A DNA stretch of 13,199 bases from Gammaproteobacteria bacterium (GCA_028817755.1 JAPPPA010000250.1:1-13199), one strand, 5' to 3'. Shown: positions 1 through 7,680, counted from the stretch's first letter. Notes: generated by a model from the sequence alone, not told the origin. Made by a program: numbers and translations.

Positions 1-1350
1 AAATTCCCAGTGATCGTTGTTTTTGCCGGGGTCGACGGGGCAGGCAAACACGAAACTGTGAATGTGTTGAATGAGTGGCTCGACCCGCGCTGGTTGCTCA
101 CTAACGCTTATGACCGCCCAAGCGAGGAAGAAGCTCAACGGCCTAAATGGTGGCGTTATTGGCGTGACCTTCCACCCGCTGGGCAGATCGGCTTGTTTTT
201 GAGCAGTTGGTATTCACAACCCTTGGTGGATAAGGTCCATTACCGCAGTAATGACCAAGCCTTCGCAGATCAGTTAGAAGACATCAATCGCTTTGAACAA
301 ACATTGGTTGATAATGGTGCGTTAATCCTTAAGTTTTGGATGCATTTAGATAAAGGTGCGCAGCGCAAGCGGTTTGAACGCCTAGAAAAAGATGAGCAAC
401 AACGCTGGCAATTGCGTGACACGGATTGGGTGAACTGGGCGAGGTACGACCGCTTTCAAGAAGCCGCGGTAGAGCTAATGGGCTCGACCTCTGCTCCGGG
501 GCGTGAATGGACGCTAGTGGATGGCTACGAGAAAAGGCACCGCTCTGTAACGGTTGCTAATGCGATTGCTGAAGCGATTAATGCACGCATGAGTGTAGAG
601 CCGCCAAGGCCAGCCGCAGAGTATCAACAAGGCCGCGGTCAATTCGCTGCGTTAGATATGACGCAAACCATAGAGAAGAAGGCGTACGAGGCTCGACTAG
701 CAGAATTGCAGTCTGAGCTGGCCGTGCTAAGCCGTCGGGCTGAAGCAAAAGGTATCTCGACCACCTTGGTTTTTGAGGGTTGGGACGCGGCAGGTAAAGG
801 CGGTGCAATACGTCGGCTTATTCATCCTTTGGAAGCTAAAAACTATCAGGTAACACCGATTGCAGCGCCGACTCAGGAGGAGCTAGCGCAGCATTATTTG
901 TGGCGATTTTGGCGCCATGTGCCGCGCGACGGCAAAGTCACGATTTTTGATCGTTCTTGGTATGGGCGAGCATTAGTTGAAAGGGTTGAAGGGTTTTGTT
1001 CCGAAGCTGACTGGCAACGTTCGTTTCATGAGATAAACGAGTTTGAACAAGCGTTGTGTGATCACGGTGGTGTCTTATGCAAGTTCTGGTTGCACATCAC
1101 ACCAGAAGAGCAGTTACAGCGTTTCAAAGATCGTGAGCAAACGCCTTATAAGGCTTGGAAGCTAACAGATGAAGATTGGCGTAACCGCGAGAAGTGGGAT
1201 GAGTATGTGCAGGCGGCAGAGGATATTTTTGCTAACTGCTCACCGCACACCGCGCCATGGACCTTAGTGGAAGCGAACCAAAAGAACTTTGCGCGTTTGA
1301 AAGTATTAGAAACGGTGTGTCAGCGTTTAAGAAAGGCGCTTGACGATTAG
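1..1350 (+). CDS. pap: Polyphosphate:AMP phosphotransferase, two-domain PPK2 (5' end outside window)
   Basis: Transfers phosphate from polyphosphate to AMP to make ADP; cytoplasmic nucleotide and polyphosphate metabolism. Two PPK2 P-loop domains are visible in tandem. The N-terminal domain has a Walker A-like AGVDGAGKHET right at the window edge. The C-terminal domain has GWDAAGKGG (about residues 257-265 counted from the GTG at 10) and a full Walker B/lid segment FDRSWYGRALVERV (about 313-326). In the first domain the matching segment reads FLSSWYSQPLVDKV, so the Asp-Arg pair is lost and that domain is probably non-catalytic. The frame is open to base 1 (Lys-Phe-Pro precede the GTG at 10), and family members carry roughly 50 more N-terminal residues, so the GTG at 10 is an internal valine and the gene is cut by the window. 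The stop TAG is at 1348-1350, five bases from the end of the opposing cyclase gene. The two-domain architecture is what separates AMP-using from ADP-using PPK2s (family knowledge). Confidence 0.93.
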   Translation, partial: KFPVIVVFAGVDGAGKHETVNVLNEWLDPRWLLTNAYDRPSEEEAQRPKWWRYWRDLPPAGQIGLFLSSWYSQPLVDKVHYRSNDQAFADQLEDINRFEQTLVDNGALILKFWMHLDKGAQRKRFERLEKDEQQRWQLRDTDWVNWARYDRFQEAAVELMGSTSAPGREWTLVDGYEKRHRSVTVANAIAEAINARMSVEPPRPAAEYQQGRGQFAALDMTQTIEKKAYEARLAELQSELAVLSRRAEAKGISTTLVFEGWDAAGKGGAIRRLIHPLEAKNYQVTPIAAPTQEELAQHYLWRFWRHVPRDGKVTIFDRSWYGRALVERVEGFCSEADWQRSFHEINEFEQALCDHGGVLCKFWLHITPEEQLQRFKDREQTPYKAWKLTDEDWRNREKWDEYVQAAEDIFANCSPHTAPWTLVEANQKNFARLKVLETVCQRLRKALDD

Positions 1351-1355
1351 TGGCT

Positions 1356-2519
1356 TTAAGCAGTCTCGGTGTATGACTTGCTTACGGCGGTTAATGCATC
1401 TTGGCTGAAGCATAAACGGTTTCGGCCTTCATTTTTGGCGCGGTAAAGCGCTTGGTCGGCGCTGTTAATAAATTCACGCTTGCTGACTTTGGCTGTCTCG
1501 CTAATCGCGCAGCCAAAGCTCATTGACAGTAACGGTTTGCCGCCGGGAGCCGCAGGGTGGGGAATGGCTGCTTTGCTGATTTGCCACTCTAGTTCAATCG
1601 CTGCTGCATAGGCTTCTTCGGCTGTAGGGAAAACACCAAATAAGGTGAACTCTTCGCCGCCCATGCGAGCGGCATGCAGGCCTTTTTCTTCAGCAAAGGT
1701 TTTAATTAAATCACCCAGTTCACGTAGGCATTTGTCGCCTGCGTTATGGCCTAGCGTATCGTTGTAAAGCTTGAAGTAATCGACATCTGCGTAGACCAGT
1801 AAGCTCCACTGCTCATGTAACTCTGGCTCATTCCAGATAGATCCAAGTTGGTCGTCAAAGCCGCGACGATTTAGGAGGCCGGTTAAGTGGTCAGTAATGG
1901 CATCTTGCAAATATTGCTCGGCTTTTTCCGCTGTCTCCTGATGCTTTGCCTCGTTTTGTTCGAGTAAGCGGTGATAGCCGGGTAATGCAGAGAGCAACAG
2001 AATGGAAATCGGTTGGCCTATGAAGAGCACGATTAAGGCGTAATCGGCACCTTGGCGGCCTTCAATTGCCGCTGGGATTAGCCAAAAGGATGTCGTAAAA
2101 ACAAATAGTAGCCATGTGGAAACGCAGGCTACAACCGCCGACCTTGGCTCAAAGGTAATAAACGCAGAGATATAAACGATTGGGATAAATGCGTAGATCC
2201 CGAAGAAGATGCTGCGGTTGGGATCTTCAAAGGCAGCGCTATCCATATAGAGCAGGGCACGCGACAGTAATACGCAGACTACGCCTATCATCATGGCCCA
2301 CGCTACGGTTTCTAAATATTGTTCAGTAGTTGCTTGGCGGACCCAAATAGCAATGAAATAAACTCCACCAACAGGCCAAATAAGCCTTTGCCAGAAAGGC
2401 ATGGGGTTATCCATGCTGGTGTACATACCCAAGAAGCACCCAATAGCCAGCAGAGGCACCGATAGCAGAATTGCTAGGCGCCGGTTTTGCTTTAGTTTTT
2501 CTTGCCAGTTGCTGCTCAC
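1356..2519 (-). CDS. Membrane diguanylate cyclase (GGEEF), paralogue 1 of 3
   Basis: Predicted to make cyclic di-GMP from two GTP at the inner membrane. Six hydrophobic segments lie at about residues 16-32, 45-61, 71-91, 103-122, 127-148 and 159-180, followed by a short polar, helix-prone linker (184-206). The GGDEF domain runs from TDHLTGLLNRRGFDDQL (209-225) through DVDYFK (245-250) to GGEEF (287-291) and a final ADQALYRAKNEGRNRL block. The active-site signature and metal/GTP residues look intact. The residues at the inhibitory-site position (nine to six before the GG) read EKGL, so there is no RxxD I-site. The start is GTG at 2517-2519 with no clear Shine-Dalgarno; the next Met would fall inside the first membrane helix, so GTG is preferred. 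It aligns without gaps to paralogue 2 over about 290 residues. What the membrane domain senses is unknown. Confidence 0.92.
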   Translation of the reverse strand: MSSNWQEKLKQNRRLAILLSVPLLAIGCFLGMYTSMDNPMPFWQRLIWPVGGVYFIAIWVRQATTEQYLETVAWAMMIGVVCVLLSRALLYMDSAAFEDPNRSIFFGIYAFIPIVYISAFITFEPRSAVVACVSTWLLFVFTTSFWLIPAAIEGRQGADYALIVLFIGQPISILLLSALPGYHRLLEQNEAKHQETAEKAEQYLQDAITDHLTGLLNRRGFDDQLGSIWNEPELHEQWSLLVYADVDYFKLYNDTLGHNAGDKCLRELGDLIKTFAEEKGLHAARMGGEEFTLFGVFPTAEEAYAAAIELEWQISKAAIPHPAAPGGKPLLSMSFGCAISETAKVSKREFINSADQALYRAKNEGRNRLCFSQDALTAVSKSYTETA

Positions 2520-2648
2520 AATATTGGGGCGGTTGTTCTGGTTGGTATAAAGTTGGCGCGCAGATTAAACGATGATTAGGTTGTATGCCATAAAAATATC
2601 TGGATTAGTTTAATGTCTGCTGTCGAGCGAGCAGAAAGGAGGCCGAAT
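2520..2648. other. Gap between cyclase paralogues 1 and 2
   Basis: This 129-base spacer has no gene and no confident promoter. It holds one small inverted repeat (2616-2621 tctgct with 2630-2635 agcaga, 8-base loop) without a T-tract, so it is not a convincing terminator. It is the longest spacer in the cluster and the only place where paralogue 1 could have its own promoter. Confidence 0.4.
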
Positions 2649-3788
2649 TTAGGCCGTGTGAGCGGGAATTTTTTGCTGTTTAACGCGGTTGCGTCCAGAG
2701 CGTTTGGCGTCGTATAGCGCGCTATCGGCTGTCGCAATAAGGCTACGGATATCGCCTTCGCCTCGCTTGATAAGTGCGTAGCCAACGCTAGCGGTAACGT
2801 AGGTGCCAGCGACTTCAGGTTTGGGATGGGGGAGCTGCAGCGAATGCACAATGGCATTGGCCTGTTCTGCCACGCTTTGCGCGAGCTCTGTGCTATGAAC
2901 TTGCCCTAATAATGCAAACTCTTCGCCGCCAACGCGCGCAGCTACTAAATTTTGCCTTGTGGCTAAGCGAGCTAAATTTTGCGCAATGGTGACTAAGCAA
3001 CGATCACCCTCGGGGTGGCCTAGGCTGTCGTTAAAGTGCTTGAAATAGTCGATATCTAGCAGCAGCAAAAAGCACAGCTTTTCATTCGTTTGGGTGTCGC
3101 TCCAAGCATCGAATAGCTGATCATCAAAGCCACGCCGGTTCAGTAGGCCGGTTAATGAATCGGTTGAGGCTTGTAGCTCATATTCTTTGCGGCTTTTTTC
3201 ACTTTCGTACAGTTGTTGTTGCTGGCTGGTAACAACGGCTTCGTACTTGGGTAAGGAGGCTAAAAGGAGGATCACCATGGGTTGCCCCATTGTCATCAAA
3301 ATCACGACGTGGCGAGCGCCCTCGCGGCCATTTTCTAATTCGGGAATGGCGTAGAACAGACTCAGGCAAGCAAATAAGAACCAGAGACTGATGCTGGCAA
3401 TAGTGGCATCTCTGGGTGGCAGCAACAGGTAACAAAAAATGTACTGCAGCGGAATGTAGGCAAATAAGCCAACGAACATGCTAGCGTTCGGATCATCTAA
3501 AAGTGGCCCAGTAAAAAGTTGAGCCATACGGGTAACAAGTACCGTCGCCATAAATACTAAGGCTGCCCAAGATATCGCGCGGCCAAACTCTGGCCGTTTT
3601 ATGGAAAGCAAAAATAGCGAAAGAAAGAGGGTGCCGCTAACGGTCCATATGTGCCGGTGCCATTCGGCAGAAACCGGTAGATCTGCGCTAGACCACCAAC
3701 CTATATAGCAAATAGACGATAGGAGCGGCAGTAGGCTTAGTAGCGTTATACGCCGCCGTCGCTCGAATTGGCTGTAGTCTGGTTGCAT
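2649..3788 (-). CDS. Membrane diguanylate cyclase (GGEEF), paralogue 2 of 3
   Basis: Predicted inner-membrane cyclic di-GMP synthase of 379 residues. The basic N-terminus (FERRRR) precedes six hydrophobic segments (about 14-31, 47-63, 70-90, 103-123, 128-148, 159-179). A glutamine- and charge-rich linker (about 186-207) follows, then a GGDEF domain: TDSLTGLLNRRGFDDQL (209-225), DIDYFK (245-250), GGEEF (287-291) and ADSALYDAKRSGRN near the end. The I-site position reads RQNL, keeping the Arg but not the Asp, so product inhibition through that site is not expected. Motif positions coincide residue for residue with paralogue 1, indicating tandem duplication. The ATG at 3786-3788 lacks an obvious ribosome binding site. 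It lies 63 bases downstream of paralogue 3 and 129 bases upstream of paralogue 1, so the three may be co-transcribed, though I see no direct proof. Confidence 0.92.
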   Translation of the reverse strand: MQPDYSQFERRRRITLLSLLPLLSSICYIGWWSSADLPVSAEWHRHIWTVSGTLFLSLFLLSIKRPEFGRAISWAALVFMATVLVTRMAQLFTGPLLDDPNASMFVGLFAYIPLQYIFCYLLLPPRDATIASISLWFLFACLSLFYAIPELENGREGARHVVILMTMGQPMVILLLASLPKYEAVVTSQQQQLYESEKSRKEYELQASTDSLTGLLNRRGFDDQLFDAWSDTQTNEKLCFLLLLDIDYFKHFNDSLGHPEGDRCLVTIAQNLARLATRQNLVAARVGGEEFALLGQVHSTELAQSVAEQANAIVHSLQLPHPKPEVAGTYVTASVGYALIKRGEGDIRSLIATADSALYDAKRSGRNRVKQQKIPAHTA

Positions 3789-3851
3789 TGCGAGATGTTA
3801 ACAAAAACCAAGGTTTTAGTAGTTTTGTTTTTCAGAAATTTGAATTTTCCT

Positions 3852-4964
3852 TCAATTCGACTCGCTTTGCTTAACGCAGTTCCTTCCTGAGCGTTTGGCG
3901 GAATAGAGTGCGGCATCTGCTGCCGCAGTGATATGGCGAACATCACCTGATTTGGCCACTTGAGTGGCATAGCCAATGCTGGCGGTTAGGGTGGGGCTTT
4001 CTATATCAGAGGCGGGATGCTCCAACTGCAATGCGCGAATGCAGCGGTTGGCGTTTTCGGCGATATTGCGGGCGTCTGCTGCGGATGAAACTTGGCCAAG
4101 TAGCGCAAATTCTTCACCGCCATAGCGGGCAACGTCTAGTTGGTGGCGTGTGGCGAATTGTTGCAGGCTCTTACTGACTTCTACTAAGCAGCGGTCGCCT
4201 TGTACGTGACCGACGGTGTCGTTGTATTGCTTGAAGTGGTCTATGTCGATTAACGCAAGCAGTAATAGCTGTTCGTTGCTTTGGATTTCATTCCAATGTT
4301 GGAATAACTGGTCGTCATAACCGCGGCGATTGAGCAGATGTGTGAGAGGGTCGGTAATCGCTTCTTTTTCTGCGGCGGCTCTCAATGATTCGCTGTTCTG
4401 TAGGTCGCTCTCCAGCTGGGGCATGGTGCGAACAATCAAAATAGCGAGTGGTTGGCCGATGGTCATAAACACCAAGAGGTCAGCGGCCCCTTGTTGGTCT
4501 TCCGAGAGTTGTGGAATGACAAAATAGAGCGTAACTGCGCTAATAGTGAGCCATATAGCCAGCGACACTTTGAAGGCCGGTTTGGCGGGTAACAGAATGA
4601 AGGAAAACAGGTAAATCAGTGGTATGTAAGCAAATAACGCCACAAACATGCTGTTTTCGCGGTTATCCAAATAACCACTGGTAAATAATAAAACCTCGGC
4701 CCCGAGAGCGGTGAGTCCCATCGCAGCAATGGTGACCCAAGCGGTTTTGCCACGGTCAATCGGTGAGAAAAAGAAGCAGAGTGTGATGGCAAGGAAAGCG
4801 CAGGCAGTAAATTGCCAATAAGCAATTTGAAATGAGTCGCCACCAGTCACTGAGACGGTGGCCCAGCTAGCAGCAAGGTTCAGCACAACCAAAACTGGCA
4901 ACACCCACGCTAGCATTTGGTCGCGGCGCTTTTTAAATTTTGCTGTGCTTTGGTGCATGGGCAT
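3852..4964 (-). CDS. Membrane diguanylate cyclase (GGEEF), paralogue 3 of 3
   Basis: Predicted inner-membrane diguanylate cyclase, 370 residues, and the first of the triplet in the direction of transcription. Six hydrophobic segments cover about residues 17-185, including NSMFVALFAYIPL (104-116) and GQPLAILIV (170-178), which match the other two proteins. The GGDEF domain begins TDPLTHLLNRRGYDDQL (204-220), where the usual LTG is LTH, continues with DIDHFK (240-245) and GGEEF (282-286), and ends with ADAALYSAKRSGRN. The I-site position is RHQL; the nearest Asp is one residue off register, so the RxxD motif is not formed. Two ATGs are possible, 4962-4964 and 4956-4958, two codons apart, neither with a good ribosome binding site. 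A TAGAAT hexamer (4987-4992, minus strand) just after the acnB terminator could be a -10 box, but no -35 partner is convincing. It is the most divergent member at the N-terminus. Confidence 0.91.
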   Translation of the reverse strand: MPMHQSTAKFKKRRDQMLAWVLPVLVVLNLAASWATVSVTGGDSFQIAYWQFTACAFLAITLCFFFSPIDRGKTAWVTIAAMGLTALGAEVLLFTSGYLDNRENSMFVALFAYIPLIYLFSFILLPAKPAFKVSLAIWLTISAVTLYFVIPQLSEDQQGAADLLVFMTIGQPLAILIVRTMPQLESDLQNSESLRAAAEKEAITDPLTHLLNRRGYDDQLFQHWNEIQSNEQLLLLALIDIDHFKQYNDTVGHVQGDRCLVEVSKSLQQFATRHQLDVARYGGEEFALLGQVSSAADARNIAENANRCIRALQLEHPASDIESPTLTASIGYATQVAKSGDVRHITAAADAALYSAKRSGRNCVKQSESN

Positions 4965-4995
4965 GGTGTGCTTGAACTAGTGGTCTATTCTAACG

Positions 4996-5030
4996 AAAAA
5001 GCCCCCGCCAACTAGGGTGGCGGGGGCTTT
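4996..5030 (-). terminator. Rho-independent terminator of acnB
   Basis: A perfect 10-bp GC-rich stem, gcccccgcca (5001-5010) with tggcgggggc (5018-5027), has a 7-base loop and is extended by three A:T pairs. On the minus strand the stem is followed by five T (4996-5000), as expected for termination of acnB transcription. It separates acnB from the cyclase genes, which therefore need their own promoter or readthrough. Confidence 0.9.
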
Positions 5031-5034
5031 ATCA

Positions 5035-5081
5035 GACCAGTGGTCAGCTAGTGCTGACGACGTGTCTAAGACAGTGTCTTA
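5035..5081 (-). other. Cluster of short inverted repeats in the acnB 3' UTR
   Basis: Three small symmetric elements lie between the acnB stop codon and its terminator. At 5067-5081 there are 7-base arms (taagaca/tgtctta) around one central base; in the mRNA this begins with the UAA stop itself. At 5043-5058 a 6-bp stem (gtcagc/gctgac) closes a 4-base loop. At 5035-5045 there are 5-base arms (gacca/tggtc), overlapping the previous element so that only one of these two can form at a time. Seen directly in sequence; any function is inference. Confidence 0.5.
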
Positions 5082-7667
5082 CGCAGCCACTTCTGCTGTT
5101 TCAGCAGCGGCGGTGTAGTCTTCCATCTGGTCAAAGTTGAGGTAGCGATAAACTTCGCCAGACATGCTTTGCAAGTCTTTGGCGTAGCCCATGTATTCCT
5201 CAGCGGTAGGCAGCTTACCGAGTACCGCAGCAACAGACGCTAGCTCAGCAGAAGCCAAGAATACGTCAGCACCCTGACCTAGACGGTTAGGGAAGTTACG
5301 GGTAGAGGTAGAAACCGCGGTGCTGTTAGGCGCGATACGTGCTTGGTTACCCATGCAGAGTGAGCAGCCAGGCATTTCGGTACGAGCACCGGCTTTGCCG
5401 TAGATGTTGAAGTAACCTTCTTCCATCAACTGCTTCTCGTCCATCTTGGTAGGAGGAGAAACCCATAGGCGGGTGCTTAGTGCATCGCCGTGAGCTTCTA
5501 GCAATTTACCAGCGGCACGGAAGTGGCCAATGTTGGTCATGCAAGAGCCGATGAATACTTCATCAATGCCACGGCCTGCAACGTCAGACAAGGTCTTCGC
5601 GTCGTCTGGGTCGTTAGGGCAGCACAGGATTGGCTCTTTGATCTCGTTCATGTCGATCTCAATAACCGTGTGGTATTCAGCATCGGCATCAGCGCGCATT
5701 AGCTGCGGGTTAGCTAGCCATTCTTCCATTGAGTTGATACGACGGCTCATGGTGCGAGCGTCGCCGTAACCTTCAGACAGCATCCACTTCAACATGGTGA
5801 TGTTTGATTTCAGGTACTCAGCAACTGAGTCTTCGCTCAAGGTGATGGTACAACCAGCAGCAGAGCGCTCAGCAGAGGCGTCAGACAATTCGAAAGCTTG
5901 CTCAACGGTTAGGCCGTCGATGCCTTCAATTTCTAGTACGCGGCCAGAGAATACGTTCTTCTTGCCTTCTTTCTCTACGGTTAGGTGGCCTTCTTTAATG
6001 GCCTGTAGAGGAATAGCGTGCACTAGGTCACGTAGGGTAATGCCAGGCTGCATTTCGCCTTTGAAGCGAACCAATACAGACTCAGGCATATCCAGAGGCA
6101 TAACGCCGGTAGCCGCAGCAAACGCCACTAGGCCAGAACCCGCTGGGAATGAAATACCCATTGGGAAACGGGTGTGTGAGTCACCACCAGTACCCACGGT
6201 ATCTGGAAGCAACATGCGGTTCAGCCAAGAGTGGATGATGCCGTCGCCTGGACGCAGTGAAACACCGCCACGACTCATGATGAAGTCAGGCAGGGTGTGT
6301 TGCATTTCAACGTCAACTGGCTTCGGATACGCCGCCGTGTGGCAGAAAGACTGCATCACAAGGTCAGCAGAGAAGCCTAGGCAAGCCAAGTCTTTTAGCT
6401 CGTCACGAGTCATTGGGCCGGTGGTGTCCTGAGAACCCACGGTGGTCATCTTAGGCTCGCAGTATTGGCCAGCGCGAACGCCTTCTACGCCGCACGCTTT
6501 ACCAACCATTTTCTGCGCAAGGGTGAAACCTTTGCCAGAGTCGTCTGGTTGTACTGGGCTGCGGAATAGGTCAGAAGCTTCTAGGCCTAGTGCTTCACGA
6601 GCGCGTGCAGTCAAGCCACGGCCGATAATTAGGTTAATACGGCCGCCAGCGCGAACTTCGTCGAGTAGCACGTCTGATTTCAATTCGAACTCAGAAATGG
6701 TTTCGCCAGACTCGGTAGTCACTTTGCCTTCGAATGGGTAAACCACCGCAACGTCGCCCATGTTTAGGCCGGTCACGTCACATTCGAATGGTAGGGCGCC
6801 TGAATCTTCCATGGTGTTGTAGAAGATAGGAGCGATTTTGCCGCCGATGCAAACACCGCCGGTGCGCTTGTTAGGCACGTAAGGGATGTCGTCGCCGGTG
6901 AACCAAAGTACAGAGTTGGTCGCAGACTTACGAGAAGAACCGGTACCTACCACGTCACCTACGTAAGCAACCACGTTGCCTTTCGCTTTTAGCTCTTCAA
7001 GCTGAGAGATAGGGCCGATTTCGCCCGGCTTCTCAGGGTTGATGCCGTCACGCTCGTTTTTCAACATCGCGTTAGCGTGTAGTGGGATGTCTGGGCGGCT
7101 CCAAGCGTCTTGCGCTGGAGACAGGTCATCCGTATTGGTTTCGCCGGTTACTTTGAACACGGTGATCTTGATGCTTTCTGGAACGTCAGGGCGATTGGTG
7201 AACCACTCGCCGTCAGCCCAGCTTTGTACAACGGCTTTCGCGTTGGCGTTGCCAGCTTCCGCTTTCTCTTGCACGTCGTGGAAGGCATCAAATACTAGGA
7301 TGGTGCTTTTCAGCGCAGTCGCTGCAAGCTCGCCTAGGTCTGGGCAATCAAGTGCCTCAACTAGGGTAGCTACGTTGTAGCCGCCTTGCATGGTGCCAAG
7401 TAGCTCAATCGCACGCTTGTTGTCGATCAGAGGGGATTCAGCTTCGCCTTTCGCAATCGCGCTCAAGAAAGCCGCTTTAACGTAAGCCGCTTGGTCAACA
7501 CCCGGTGGTACGCGGTTAGTGAAAAGATCAAGAATGAACTCTTCTTCGCCAGCTGGTGGGTTCTTTAGTAGCTCAACTAAGTCAGCGGTTTGCGCATCGT
7601 TAAGTGGCTTAGGTGGTACGCCCTGAGCGGCGCGTTCTTCAACGTGTTGGCGATAAGCTTCTAACAC
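5079..7667 (-). CDS. acnB: Bifunctional aconitate hydratase B / 2-methylisocitrate dehydratase
   Basis: Main TCA-cycle aconitase: isomerises citrate to isocitrate through cis-aconitate with a [4Fe-4S] cluster, and in this family also hydrates 2-methyl-cis-aconitate in propionate degradation. The 862 residues are close to the 865 of E. coli AcnB, with the AcnB domain order: N-terminal HEAT-like domain, then the swivelling domain (GDVVGTGSSRKSATN), then the catalytic core. The three cluster-binding cysteines are visible at 709 (GSCMTN), 768 and 771 (CSLCMGN), one residue off the E. coli numbering. The start is GTG at 7665-7667, supported by GAGGGA seven bases upstream and by the N-terminus MLEAYRQHVEERAAQG, typical of the family. 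The gene has its own promoter (7743-7772) and terminator (4996-5030) and so is probably monocistronic. In E. coli apo-AcnB binds its own mRNA, so the structured 3' end here may matter. Confidence 0.98.
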   Translation of the reverse strand: MLEAYRQHVEERAAQGVPPKPLNDAQTADLVELLKNPPAGEEEFILDLFTNRVPPGVDQAAYVKAAFLSAIAKGEAESPLIDNKRAIELLGTMQGGYNVATLVEALDCPDLGELAATALKSTILVFDAFHDVQEKAEAGNANAKAVVQSWADGEWFTNRPDVPESIKITVFKVTGETNTDDLSPAQDAWSRPDIPLHANAMLKNERDGINPEKPGEIGPISQLEELKAKGNVVAYVGDVVGTGSSRKSATNSVLWFTGDDIPYVPNKRTGGVCIGGKIAPIFYNTMEDSGALPFECDVTGLNMGDVAVVYPFEGKVTTESGETISEFELKSDVLLDEVRAGGRINLIIGRGLTARAREALGLEASDLFRSPVQPDDSGKGFTLAQKMVGKACGVEGVRAGQYCEPKMTTVGSQDTTGPMTRDELKDLACLGFSADLVMQSFCHTAAYPKPVDVEMQHTLPDFIMSRGGVSLRPGDGIIHSWLNRMLLPDTVGTGGDSHTRFPMGISFPAGSGLVAFAAATGVMPLDMPESVLVRFKGEMQPGITLRDLVHAIPLQAIKEGHLTVEKEGKKNVFSGRVLEIEGIDGLTVEQAFELSDASAERSAAGCTITLSEDSVAEYLKSNITMLKWMLSEGYGDARTMSRRINSMEEWLANPQLMRADADAEYHTVIEIDMNEIKEPILCCPNDPDDAKTLSDVAGRGIDEVFIGSCMTNIGHFRAAGKLLEAHGDALSTRLWVSPPTKMDEKQLMEEGYFNIYGKAGARTEMPGCSLCMGNQARIAPNSTAVSTSTRNFPNRLGQGADVFLASAELASVAAVLGKLPTAEEYMGYAKDLQSMSGEVYRYLNFDQMEDYTAAAETAEVAA

Positions 7668-7674
7668 TGGTGGT

Positions 7675-7680
7675 TCCCTC
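7675..7680 (-). promoter_or_regulatory. Ribosome binding site of acnB
   Basis: GAGGGA on the minus strand lies seven bases upstream of the GTG at 7665-7667. It supports that non-ATG start and is clearly stronger than the sites in front of the cyclase genes. Confidence 0.7.

Noticed and set aside
10..12. GTG at 10 as the true start of pap
   Set aside because: The frame stays open to the window edge with family-like residues (Phe-Pro-Val-Ile), and the P-loop would lie implausibly close to the N-terminus. The gene begins upstream of the window.
3799..3832. AT-rich inverted repeat (aacaaaa with ttttgtt) between cyclase paralogues 2 and 3 as a terminator
   Set aside because: The stem is short and almost without G:C pairs, so it would be too weak for intrinsic termination. 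The genes are probably read through.
5067..5081. CAGTGT in the palindrome at the acnB stop as an iron-responsive element loop
   Set aside because: CAGTGT is on the plus strand. The acnB mRNA is from the minus strand and reads CACUGU there, without the bulged-C stem of a true IRE.
5794..6432. A 212-codon open frame on the plus strand opposite acnB
   Set aside because: It is entirely antisense to a confidently identified conserved gene, has no ribosome binding site of note and encodes a serine/arginine-rich sequence typical of an antisense shadow.
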